A stretch of 12,122 nucleotides of DNA from DATKDU01 sp035512595 (lineage in GTDB: Bacteria; Planctomycetota; Planctomycetia; Pirellulales; Pirellulaceae). The stretch spans positions 1 to 12,122 of the forward strand of contig DATKDU010000459.1 of NCBI GenBank assembly GCA_035512595.1. The letters run 5' to 3'. The notes under the pieces were generated by a model. It saw only the letters and a list, made by a program, of their open reading frames with translations, was not told the DNA's origin and ran no database searches. A program made the position numbers and the translations under genes. Shown piece by piece: positions 1 through 7,190 of this stretch; positions within the stretch are counted from its first letter, which is position 1, and each line of letters opens with the position of its first letter.

Positions 1-57
1 TCGCTGCGCTCCCTGCGCTACGCAGTCCAACCCCACGGCGAATTACGTAACCCCCTA

Positions 58-96
58 GGGGACATTTCTACCTGCGCCAAACAGGGGACATTTCTA
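58..96. repeat. Two direct repeats of GGGGACATTTCTA, possible IS end remnant
   Basis: The 13-mer GGGGACATTTCTA occurs at 58-70 and again at 84-96, a 26-bp period. The first copy overlaps the 10-bp palindrome CCCCTAGGGG at 52-61. Closely spaced direct copies of a short sequence are typical of the multiple terminal repeats of some insertion sequences. No transposase reading frame lies inside the window on either side, so if this is an IS end, the element lies to the left of position 1 or has decayed. The repeat itself is seen directly; the IS interpretation is inference. Confidence 0.45.
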
Positions 97-152
97 ATGG
101 TTTACAACACATGATGCTTACGTCTGAAGTCAACGCCGCGACCGCACTTAGC

Positions 153-158
153 TATACT
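153..158 (+). promoter_or_regulatory. Weak -10-like hexamer upstream of the PSCyt1-PSD1 gene
   Basis: TATACT at 153-158 matches the sigma-70 -10 consensus at five of six bases and would give a leader of about 40 nt before the ATG at 206. No convincing -35 hexamer sits at the right distance, so this is only a candidate. The rest of 97-205 shows no gene or RNA that I can recognise. Confidence 0.25.
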
Positions 159-205
159 GGAGTTGTCCCCGCTGATTGGCCGTTCCCTCCGGTAGGAATC
201 TCCTG

Positions 206-3200
206 ATGATTGGGAAGTGCGTTGGCTCGTGGTTGACTATCGCCCTGGCGACGGTCTTCCCCCAGCGAGCAGTGATTGCCGCCGATCCTGCCAAGAATAT
301 CGACTACAACCGCCAGATTCGCGCGATCCTGTCCGACAAGTGCTACCAATGCCACGGTCCCGATGCGGCCGAGCGGCAGGCCGGCTTTCGGCTCGACGAA
401 CGGGCTTCGGCAACGGGACAAGCAGAGTCCGGCGAGACGCCGATTGTGCCCTGCAAACCGGAGGCCAGCGAGCTGGTCAAGCGGATCACGGCGGACGATG
501 AATCGGTCCGTATGCCGCCGGCTGACTCGACGAAAAAGCTGACGCCGGAAGAAATCGTGCTGCTCAAAGAGTGGATTGCGCAAGGGGCCGATTACCAGCA
601 GCACTGGGCCTTTGTGCCGCCGCAGCGGCCGGCTCTGCCGGCGATCGACGGCGCCCCCTGGGCCCGACAGCCGATCGACCTGTTCATTCAAGCGAGGCTA
701 ACCGCCGAGGGACTGAAACCGGCGGCCAATGCCGACAAGGCGACGCTCATCCGCCGCGCTTCGCTGGACCTGACGGGACTGCCGCCGTCGATCAACGAAG
801 TGGACGCGTTTCTGGCCGATCAAAGCCCCGATGCCTACGAGCGGCTCGTCGATCGGCTGCAAAACTCGCCGGCCTATGGCGAGCGGATGGCCCTCGACTG
901 GCTCGATGCGGCCCGTTATGCCGACACGCACGGCTACCACATCGATTCCGGCCGCGACATGACCCGCTGGCGGGAGTACGTCATCCACTCGTTCAACCGC
1001 AATCTGCCCTACGACCGCTTCACGGTCGAGCAGATTGCCGGCGATTTGCTCGAGAAGACGGGCGACGAGCGGGAAGACCTGCGGCGGCTGATCGCCAGCG
1101 GCTTTCAGCGGAACAACATGATCAACTTCGAGGGGGGGGCCATTCCGCAGGAGTATCTCAACGCCTACATCGTCGATCGGGTCAACACGCTGGGGACCGT
1201 CTTCCTCGGCCTGACCGTCGCCTGCTCGCAGTGCCACGATCACAAGTACGACCCGATCCAGCAGAAGGATTTTTATCAGCTCTACGCCTTCTTCAACACC
1301 ATTGGGGAAAACGGCCTGGATGGCTCCAAGGGAAATGCCGTGCCGCTGATCAAGGCCCCGCGGGAAACCGATCGGCAGCGACTGTCGGCATTGAACGATC
1401 AAATCGCCGCACTCCAGCAGCAAGTCAGCGGCCCGCTGCCGGCGGTCGATGCGGCACAGGCCAAATGGGAGCCGACGGCCTTGGCCGAATCGCAGGCCCA
1501 GTGGTCGGTCCCGGTGCCGGCGGCATTCGTCTCCAAGGGGGGCGCGACGCTCAAGCGGCTGGACGATGGATCGCTGCTGGCCAGCGGCGCCAATCCCGAC
1601 AAGGAAACGTACGAGGTGACGCTGCCGCTGGAAGCGGGCCAACTGACGGCCGTCCGCCTGGAAGCGCTCCCCGACGACAGCTTTCCCGTCAAGGGACCGG
1701 GACGTTCGGATAACGGCAATGCGGTTTTGACCGACGTCAAGCTGGCGCTGGCGGCGGACGATGGTTCGTCGCCGCTGAAGATCAAGTCCGCCGAGGCGGA
1801 CCACAGCCAGAAGGACCTGGAAGTCGCCAAGGCGATCGACGCCGACCCGGCCAGCGGCTGGGGGATTTATCCGCAGGTCGGCCAGCCCCACGCGGCGATG
1901 TTCGTGCTCCAGTCGCCCGCCGAGGTCAAGGAGCCGGCGAAGCTCAAAATCACGCTCGATTTCCAGTCTCCGTACGCTCGTCACCAATTCGGGCGAATTC
2001 GGCTGGGGACATCGTCGCAGCCCTCGCCCCAACTCTCTGGAAAGTTTCCGGCGGAGATTGCCGTGCTGCTGGACACGCCGGCCGACCGGCGGAGCGACGA
2101 GCAGCGGGCCGCGCTCCGCAAATTCTATCGCGAGAACATCTCGCCGGAGGTCAAGCAGCTTGCCGAGAAACTGACGGCACTCCGCAAACAGCGCGACGAA
2201 CTGGACAAGGCGATTCCGACCGTCATGGTGATGCAGGAGATGGAAAAACCGCGGGAGACGTTCGTGCTCATGCGCGGGGCGTATGATAAACCGGGGGAGA
2301 AGGTCGCCGCGAACGTGCCCGGCTTTTTGCCCCCGCTGCCGGAGGGAGCGCCGCGGAACCGGCTGAGCCTCGGCGAGTGGCTGACGAGCCCCGAGCACCC
2401 GCTGATGGCCCGCGTCACCGTCAACCGCTACTGGCAGCTTCTCTTCGGCACCGGCCTGGTGAAGACGGCCGAAGATTTCGGCTCGCAAGGGGAATTGCCG
2501 AGCCACCCGCAGCTACTAGAGTGGTTAGCCGTTGAGTTTCGAGAGGTGCGAGGGTATGAGGGTGCGAGGGTGAAGGGGAGTGAAACCACCCTCACACCCT
2601 CACACCCGCACACCCGCACACCGTCGGCCGCCTGGGATGTGAAGAAGCTGATCCGCAGGCTGGTCGCGAGTAGCACCTACCGCCAATCGTCGGTTGTCAC
2701 GTCGGCGCTAGTCGGCCGCGATCCGGAGAATCGGCTGTTGGCGCGTGGTCCGCGGTTTCGCTTGCCGGCGGAGTTTATCCGCGATCAGGCGCTGGCCGCG
2801 GCCGGTCTCATGAATGGCGAGATCGGCGGCAAAAGCGTTTCGCCCTATCAGCCGGCCGGATTGTGGGAGGAGCTGATGAGCCGCGAGGACGGCAAAAACT
2901 GGACCGCTCAGAGCTACGAGCAGGACCACGGCCAGGACCTGTACCGGCGCACGATGTACACGTTCTGGAAGCGGACCTGCCCGCCGCCGACGCTCACCAC
3001 CTTCGACGCCCCCGACCGCGAGACTTGCACCGTCCGCCGCGCCCGCACCAACACGCCGCTGCAGGCGCTGGTGCTGATGAACGACCCCACGTACGTCGAA
3101 GCGTCGCGCAAGTTTGCTGAACGGATCCTCCGCGAAGGAGGCTCATCGCTCGATGCGCGGCTGACCTTTGCCTTCCGCACGGTCCTGACCCGCGCCCCGC

Positions 3201-3400
3201 GCGAGCAGGAGTTGGCGATCCTGCGGCAGGTTTTCCAAAAGCAGAAGACCCGCTTCGCGGCTTCACCGGAGGCCGCGGCAAAACTGCTCTCCGTCGGCGA
3301 GTCGCCCCGCGATGAGTCGCTCGACCAGGCGGAACTGGCGGCATGGACGATGGTGGCCAGCACAGTGCTGAACTTGGATGAGGCGGTGACGAAGGGGTAA
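206..3400 (+). CDS. PSCyt1-PSCyt2(DUF1549)-PSD1(DUF1553) planctomycete cytochrome c-type protein
   Basis: Exported protein of 1064 residues. ATG 206 is chosen over an upstream in-frame TTG at 176 because it has a TAGGAA ribosome site at 193-198 and starts directly with a signal peptide (residues 1-26, cleavage likely after VIAA). PSCyt1 follows with a c-type heme motif CYQCH at 46-50 (DNA 341-355). The HWAFVPP linker is at about 133 and DUF1549 spans about 152-366, with a second CSQCH at 340-344. A beta-rich middle with short helical stretches precedes the PSD1 domain, from about 717 to near the C-terminus. These families are expanded in Planctomycetota and are presumed periplasmic or surface redox proteins; their reaction is unknown. 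The PSD1 part holds an odd in-frame 26-residue insertion at 781-806, listed separately. It lies 19 bp upstream of the Uma2 gene and probably heads that operon. Confidence 0.93.
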   Translation: MIGKCVGSWLTIALATVFPQRAVIAADPAKNIDYNRQIRAILSDKCYQCHGPDAAERQAGFRLDERASATGQAESGETPIVPCKPEASELVKRITADDESVRMPPADSTKKLTPEEIVLLKEWIAQGADYQQHWAFVPPQRPALPAIDGAPWARQPIDLFIQARLTAEGLKPAANADKATLIRRASLDLTGLPPSINEVDAFLADQSPDAYERLVDRLQNSPAYGERMALDWLDAARYADTHGYHIDSGRDMTRWREYVIHSFNRNLPYDRFTVEQIAGDLLEKTGDEREDLRRLIASGFQRNNMINFEGGAIPQEYLNAYIVDRVNTLGTVFLGLTVACSQCHDHKYDPIQQKDFYQLYAFFNTIGENGLDGSKGNAVPLIKAPRETDRQRLSALNDQIAALQQQVSGPLPAVDAAQAKWEPTALAESQAQWSVPVPAAFVSKGGATLKRLDDGSLLASGANPDKETYEVTLPLEAGQLTAVRLEALPDDSFPVKGPGRSDNGNAVLTDVKLALAADDGSSPLKIKSAEADHSQKDLEVAKAIDADPASGWGIYPQVGQPHAAMFVLQSPAEVKEPAKLKITLDFQSPYARHQFGRIRLGTSSQPSPQLSGKFPAEIAVLLDTPADRRSDEQRAALRKFYRENISPEVKQLAEKLTALRKQRDELDKAIPTVMVMQEMEKPRETFVLMRGAYDKPGEKVAANVPGFLPPLPEGAPRNRLSLGEWLTSPEHPLMARVTVNRYWQLLFGTGLVKTAEDFGSQGELPSHPQLLEWLAVEFREVRGYEGARVKGSETTLTPSHPHTRTPSAAWDVKKLIRRLVASSTYRQSSVVTSALVGRDPENRLLARGPRFRLPAEFIRDQALAAAGLMNGEIGGKSVSPYQPAGLWEELMSREDGKNWTAQSYEQDHGQDLYRRTMYTFWKRTCPPPTLTTFDAPDRETCTVRRARTNTPLQALVLMNDPTYVEASRKFAERILREGGSSLDARLTFAFRTVLTRAPREQELAILRQVFQKQKTRFAASPEAAAKLLSVGESPRDESLDQAELAAWTMVASTVLNLDEAVTKG
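2546..2623 (+). repeat. In-frame hairpin-forming GGGTGYGA-type repeat inserted in the PSD1 domain
   Basis: This stretch is a G-rich run with 8-bp periodicity (units like GGGTGCGA) to about 2576, followed by a C-rich run of CACCCTCACAC-type units at 2587-2623. Paired antiparallel, the two arms match at about 23 of 28 positions, so the DNA or RNA could fold into a long imperfect hairpin. It encodes 26 residues rich in Gly, Arg, Thr, Pro and His between LAVEFRE and AWDVKKL. In PSD1 proteins those flanks are normally joined almost directly (pattern EFxxxGWDxKxL). The length, 78 bp, is a multiple of three, so the frame survives. Confidence 0.8.
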
Positions 3401-3405
3401 GAGGC

Positions 3406-3411
3406 AGGGAG
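3406..3411 (+). promoter_or_regulatory. Ribosome binding site of the Uma2 gene
   Basis: AGGGAG lies 8 nt before the ATG at 3420, within the 19-bp gap after the PSCyt1-PSD1 stop. It supports the start choice and cotranscription with the upstream gene. Confidence 0.65.
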
Positions 3412-3419
3412 TCAATAAC

Positions 3420-4187
3420 ATGTCCGTGGGCTTTTACTCGCAGCTTCGTGCCAGACCGCAGAGGGACAAGAACATCCCGCTGCTCTACTCGGGCGACCGC
3501 CTTGACCAACCGGAGTTTCACAGGCGCTACGAGGCCTATCCGGCGAATGTGCATTTTGAGTTGATTGGAGGTATCGTCTACACGATGACGCCGCCTGGAT
3601 ACGACCATGGCAAAGGCGATTACGGATTGACCGGCATCTTTTTTCAGTACGAGTTGGCAACGCCCGGGGTTGAAGGAGCGCAGAATGTGTCCATCATCCT
3701 CGGAAAGGACGAGGAGCCACAGCCCGATGTGGTGATGATGCTGAAGCCCGAGTGCGGCGGTCGGACGCGGATTGAAGGGGACGAAACCAAATACATCGTT
3801 GGACCGCCCGAATTGGTCGTTGAGGTAGCCTATAGCAGTGCTGCGATCGATCTTCACGAAAAGCGGCGTGACTATCGCAAGGGGGGAGTCGCTGAGTACA
3901 TCGTCGTCGATCTTTCTGCCCGCCGCGTCCATTGGTTCGATCTGGCATCCGACCGAAAGCTCAAATTGCCGGCAGATGCGATTCTGCGGTGCAAGTCGTT
4001 TCCAGGGCTATGGATCGATTCCGCGGCATTACTTGACAAAGACAACCACCGTCTGTTCGCGTGCTTGCAGCGCGGACTAAAGTCTCGCGAACACCGCCAG
4101 CTCGTGGCACGGCTCAAGGACTTGATGAGCCGCAGCAAATCGCGGCGACGCCGATCCAACGGCGCGGAAAAAGGAGAATCGAGATGA
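3420..4187 (+). CDS. Uma2 family endonuclease-like protein (DUF820, PD-(D/E)XK fold)
   Basis: Cytoplasmic protein of 255 residues with no signal peptide. Family hallmarks are FELIGGIVYTMTPP at 46-59, QPDVVMM at 101-107 (the PD motif, Asp103), PPELVVEVAYSS at 129-140 (Glu131 and Glu135) and KRRDYRKGGVAEYIVVDL at 148-165. Uma2/DUF820 proteins have a restriction-endonuclease-like fold and are very numerous in cyanobacteria and planctomycetes. Their biological substrate is unknown, so nuclease activity here is inferred from fold and residues only. The usual SPS after the EV strand is replaced by YSS. The C-terminus is strongly basic (RSKSRRRRS near 233-241), which could aid nucleic acid binding. 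The gene sits between two genes that are usually neighbours, and its stop overlaps the next start (ATGA), so translation is probably coupled to the DUF1501 gene. Confidence 0.88.
   Translation: MSVGFYSQLRARPQRDKNIPLLYSGDRLDQPEFHRRYEAYPANVHFELIGGIVYTMTPPGYDHGKGDYGLTGIFFQYELATPGVEGAQNVSIILGKDEEPQPDVVMMLKPECGGRTRIEGDETKYIVGPPELVVEVAYSSAAIDLHEKRRDYRKGGVAEYIVVDLSARRVHWFDLASDRKLKLPADAILRCKSFPGLWIDSAALLDKDNHRLFACLQRGLKSREHRQLVARLKDLMSRSKSRRRRSNGAEKGESR
4171..4176 (+). promoter_or_regulatory. Ribosome binding site of the DUF1501 gene
   Basis: AAGGAG lies 7 nt before the ATG at 4184 and inside the end of the Uma2 gene. It decides for ATG 4184 rather than an in-frame non-ATG start at 4061, which would read through the Uma2 C-terminal region before reaching the Tat signal. 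Confidence 0.8.
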
Positions 4188-5668
4188 ATCCCCACCACCA
4201 CCATCAACTCCTCCTCACCCGCCGCCACTTCTTCGGCCGCACGGCCACCGGCATCGGCGCCGCGGCACTGGCGTCGCTGCTGAACCCGGCGTTGTTTGCC
4301 GCCGCGCCTGATACGCAATCGAAAATCCCTCGCGGCGGCATTCGACCAGGGATCTTGCCGCAGCCGCATTTCGCTCCGAAGGCCAAGCGGATCATTTACC
4401 TGGTCATGTCGGGCGGCCCGAGCCACATTGACCTGTTCGATTACAAGCCCAAGCTGAAGGATCTCAACGGCACCGAACTGCCGGCCGAGGTTCGCATGGG
4501 CCAGCGGGTCACCGGCATGACCGCGGGACAGAAGTCGTTTCCCTGCGCTGCTCCCATTTTCCGCTTCGATCAATACGGCCAGAGCGGGGCCTGGGTTAGC
4601 GAGCTGCTCCCTCACATCGGCTCGATTGCCGACCGGATCGCGATCGTCAAGACGCTCAACACCGAGGCGATCAACCACGACCCGGCGATCACGTTCCTGC
4701 AAACGGGCTCGCAGCAGCCGGGTCGGCCCAGCTTCGGAGCGTGGCTCAGCTACGGCCTGGGGAGCGAGAACGACAACCTGCCGGCGTTCGTCGTGATGAT
4801 CTCGCAGGGGAGCGGCAACAAAACCGACCAGCCGATCTTCTCGCGGCTGTGGGGGAGCGGCTTTCTGCCGAGCGAGCATCAGGGGGTCCGCTTCCGTGCC
4901 GGGGCCAATCCGATCTTGTACTTATCCAATCCCGAAGGGATCGACGGCGAGACCCGCCGCGAGATGCTCGACGGCCTCTCGCAGCTCAATGCGCTGGCGG
5001 CCCAGTCGATCGGCGATCCGGAGATTGTCGCCCGCATCGCCCAGTACGAGATGGCGTTCCGGATGCAGAGCAGCGTGCCGGAGCTGACCGATCTATCCGG
5101 CGAGTCGCAGGAGACCCTCGACCTGTACGGCATCCAGGAGGACGGCGTCGATGGCGGCTATGCCCGCAATTGCCTGCTCGCCCGTCGCATGGCGGAGCGC
5201 GGCGTCCGCTTCATCCAACTCATGCACCGCGGCTGGGACCAGCATTCCAGCCTCCCCAAGCAGATTCGCGGCCAGTGCAGCGACGTCGATCGGCCCAGCG
5301 CCGCCCTCGTCAAGGACCTGGCCGATCGGGGCCTGTTAGACGAGACGCTCGTCATCTGGGGGGGCGAATTCGGCCGCACCGTCTATTCGCAAGGGGCGCT
5401 GACCAAAGACAACTACGGCCGCGACCACCACGGCCGCTGCTTCACCCTGTGGATGGCCGGCGGCGGAATCAAACCCGGCATCAGCTACGGCGAGACCGAC
5501 GACTACTGTTACAACATCGTGAAGGATCCGGTCCACGTTCACGACTTCCAGGCCACCGTCCTCTCCTGCCTCGGCATTGACCACGAGCGGCTCACGTACC
5601 GCTTCCAGGGGCGCGACTTTCGGCTGACCGACGTCCACGGGAACGCCGTCGAGGGCCTGCTGGCGTGA
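4184..5668 (+). CDS. DUF1501 domain-containing protein with Tat signal
   Basis: Exported protein of 494 residues. A twin-arginine signal occupies about 1-41: TRRHFFG at 12-18, a hydrophobic run to LLNPALF, and an Ala-rich cleavage site before PDTQS. The folded protein is therefore probably exported by Tat. DUF1501 belongs to the alkaline phosphatase/sulfatase-like superfamily. Visible conserved blocks are YLVMSGGPSHIDLFDYKP (72-89), the HDPAITFLQTGSQQPGRPS region, GVRFIQLMHRGWDQH, LVIWGGEFGRT (389-399) and GRDHHGRC (412-419). The Asp and His residues of these blocks are the likely metal or active-site ligands, by family analogy only. Length is normal for the family, with no sign of truncation. 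Such proteins are commonly encoded beside PSCyt/PSD1 proteins, as here, and are assumed to act with them outside the cytoplasm; the substrate is unknown. The N-terminus has an unusual run of four His at 4-7. Confidence 0.93.
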   Translation: MNPHHHHQLLLTRRHFFGRTATGIGAAALASLLNPALFAAAPDTQSKIPRGGIRPGILPQPHFAPKAKRIIYLVMSGGPSHIDLFDYKPKLKDLNGTELPAEVRMGQRVTGMTAGQKSFPCAAPIFRFDQYGQSGAWVSELLPHIGSIADRIAIVKTLNTEAINHDPAITFLQTGSQQPGRPSFGAWLSYGLGSENDNLPAFVVMISQGSGNKTDQPIFSRLWGSGFLPSEHQGVRFRAGANPILYLSNPEGIDGETRREMLDGLSQLNALAAQSIGDPEIVARIAQYEMAFRMQSSVPELTDLSGESQETLDLYGIQEDGVDGGYARNCLLARRMAERGVRFIQLMHRGWDQHSSLPKQIRGQCSDVDRPSAALVKDLADRGLLDETLVIWGGEFGRTVYSQGALTKDNYGRDHHGRCFTLWMAGGGIKPGISYGETDDYCYNIVKDPVHVHDFQATVLSCLGIDHERLTYRFQGRDFRLTDVHGNAVEGLLA

Positions 5669-5671
5669 ATC

Positions 5672-5735
5672 CAATGCAGAGTGCAGAGTGGCGGGGGCTG
5701 CATTGAACGGCGCGGCGGTCCGGGGACCGCCGCGC
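5672..5735. terminator. Two hairpins between convergent genes, possible bidirectional terminator
   Basis: The first hairpin pairs CAATGCAG (5672-5679) with CTGCATTG (5698-5705), 8 of 8 bases, around an 18-nt loop. The second is a 12-bp perfect GC-rich stem, GCGCGGCGGTCC (5710-5721) with GGACCGCCGCGC (5724-5735), and almost no loop. They lie between the DUF1501 stop (5668) and the DUF1559 stop (5774), where both transcripts end. There is no T-run on either side, so this is not a canonical intrinsic terminator and could instead be a dispersed hairpin element. The first loop also contains a short GTGCAGAGTG duplication. Confidence 0.5.
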
Positions 5736-5773
5736 TAGGGCGAACATTTGCCTCGCGGCACATCATCCCGGGG

Positions 5774-6934
5774 TTACTCTCGAACGGACACGCCCGGCAA
5801 TTCCATCATCTGCCCATCGTTGCGGTAACCCAATCGATGGAACGTCAGCTTGTTGACGCTGAAGGAAATCAGCCGCACGGATCCATCGCACAACAGCACG
5901 TTGATCCCCGAGGGATGCGACGAGCCGAAGCGGCCTTGTCCCTGGTTGATGGCGTTGTTCCTATGGTCCGGCTTGGGAACAATCGACGCACAGCGCGTCA
6001 TATCGTGGTCCCAGCCCGCGGTGAAACCTTCGTTGTCGTCGCTCTGTTCAGTGCCGACGCGCGGCCGGCACATCCGCTTCTCAGCCAGCAGCAGGCAATT
6101 GCTGGTGCCGTCCGCAATGCCGGCAAAGGAGATCAGGGGGCGGTTGGGCCGCCAATAGGGTACGGAATTTCTGCCCGTGTTGGCCCGGATGATCGTCAGT
6201 TGAATGATGGCGCCGGCGTTCGTGTTTCCGCCCACGACTCGGTAGAGCGGCCAGTCGGGATGGCTGGAGTTCACTCCGTCGCCGCTGGCGGTTCCCAGCG
6301 GATCGGGATTGATGATGGGCGCCATCGACTGCGAGTGGTTCTGCTGGCAAAAGGCGCTAGCGTAGTCGGTTTGCGCACGTCGATGTCGGATGCCCGACCA
6401 GCCGTAGCGGCCAAGCGTCGCATCGGGCACGTAATTAGGGGTAACGAATTGGTTGGGCCGCGCCACGCGCCGCGTCGGACAATAAAAGGCCGCCACGGGT
6501 GTTTGGATCGCTTGCAGCGCCTTCTTTTGCGAGATCGTCAGATTGGCGGTGATGTTTTGCTCCGCATTGGCCCCTTCCCACAAGGGAATCTGATCGAGAT
6601 AGGGGAGGATCTGGAAACCCCAGCCGCAAAGCTGGTTGTCTTTGGTGGCCGGGCCGGGAGCAATGGCATCCGGTGCCGGCGGATTGGGGCTCGTCGGATC
6701 GTGATCGTAGATCGGCACGCACCGCCAATGATTGCCGCCGTGCGGCAGCACCAGCAGGTTGTCGTGGTGCGCGTGAACGGCGACACCAAGCTGTTTCAGA
6801 TTGTTCGAGCACGTCATGCGGCGTGCCGACTCGCGAGCGAATTGCACCGCCGGCAAGAGCAGGGCCACCAGAATGCCGATGATGGCGATCACCACCAGCA
6901 GTTCCACGAGCGTGAAAGCAGTTCGAGTACGCAT
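5774..6934 (-). CDS. DUF1559 domain-containing protein with prepilin-type N-terminus
   Basis: Protein of 386 residues. The start at 6934 is chosen because GGGAGGGG lies just upstream (minus strand) and because it places the type IV prepilin signal at the N-terminus. That signal is a short basic leader MRTRTA, then FTLVELLVVIAIIGILVALLLPA. A prepilin peptidase would cut before Phe7; the residue before the cut is Ala rather than the usual Gly. Next comes the conserved ARRMTCSNNLKQLG segment (about 37-50), a YCPTRR motif mid-protein, GTSNCLLLAEKR, and the C-terminal H-X9-DG signature (His340 to Asp350-Gly351). Planctomycetes encode many copies of this type II secretion pseudopilin-like family, whose role is unknown. 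It lies downstream of the dehydrogenase gene on the same strand, but the 256-bp gap suggests its own promoter. Confidence 0.93.
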   Translation of the reverse strand: MRTRTAFTLVELLVVIAIIGILVALLLPAVQFARESARRMTCSNNLKQLGVAVHAHHDNLLVLPHGGNHWRCVPIYDHDPTSPNPPAPDAIAPGPATKDNQLCGWGFQILPYLDQIPLWEGANAEQNITANLTISQKKALQAIQTPVAAFYCPTRRVARPNQFVTPNYVPDATLGRYGWSGIRHRRAQTDYASAFCQQNHSQSMAPIINPDPLGTASGDGVNSSHPDWPLYRVVGGNTNAGAIIQLTIIRANTGRNSVPYWRPNRPLISFAGIADGTSNCLLLAEKRMCRPRVGTEQSDDNEGFTAGWDHDMTRCASIVPKPDHRNNAINQGQGRFGSSHPSGINVLLCDGSVRLISFSVNKLTFHRLGYRNDGQMMELPGVSVRE

Positions 6935-7033
6935 GGTCCCCTCCCAGGAAAAAGAGAAGCGAAAAAATGAGGGGGGGAGCGGCGACCGCAGCACCCCCAA
7001 GCATCCGCTCAATCTAAGGAAGGCAAGCGCACG

Positions 7034-7062
7034 AAGCAATAGTTTTTTCGATATTTTGTCAA
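7034..7062 (-). promoter_or_regulatory. Candidate promoter for the DUF1559 gene
   Basis: In an AT-rich island (about 7035-7070) unlike its GC-rich surroundings, the minus strand has a perfect TTGACA (7062-7057). About 15-17 bp further on lies only a poor -10 (TATTGC or TTGCTT). If used, the leader would be about 95 nt. The rest of the 6935-7190 gap shows no gene or structured RNA that I can recognise. Confidence 0.3.
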
Positions 7063-7190
7063 TTTAATGTCAGTGAGCGAATCATCTTGGCGAGTCGGAT
7101 GAGCCTCGGCCACGGCGTCCAAACCGTTGCCAAACAAAGAGTTACGACCTGTTTCCCCCGTCGCTTGTCCGTTAACCAGCGCTACCTTCA

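Noticed and set aside
176..205. TTG start giving ten more residues on the PSCyt1-PSD1 protein
   Set aside because: ATG 206 has a ribosome site and starts a normal signal peptide; the added residues would lengthen the n-region without support.
698..2506. A 602-codon antisense open frame opposite the PSCyt1-PSD1 gene
   Set aside because: It is rich in Arg, Leu and Gly with no recognisable domain and lies fully opposite a strongly conserved gene; long antisense frames are expected in high-GC coding DNA.
4061..4183. Upstream start for the DUF1501 protein inside the Uma2 gene
   Set aside because: It would put 41 residues before the Tat motif, while ATG 4184 has AAGGAG at the right distance and starts just ahead of the twin arginines.
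5681..6970. A 429-codon + strand frame opposite the DUF1559 gene
   Set aside because: It is the mirror of a clear prepilin-type gene with H-X9-DG and a good ribosome site, and has no recognisable motifs of its own.
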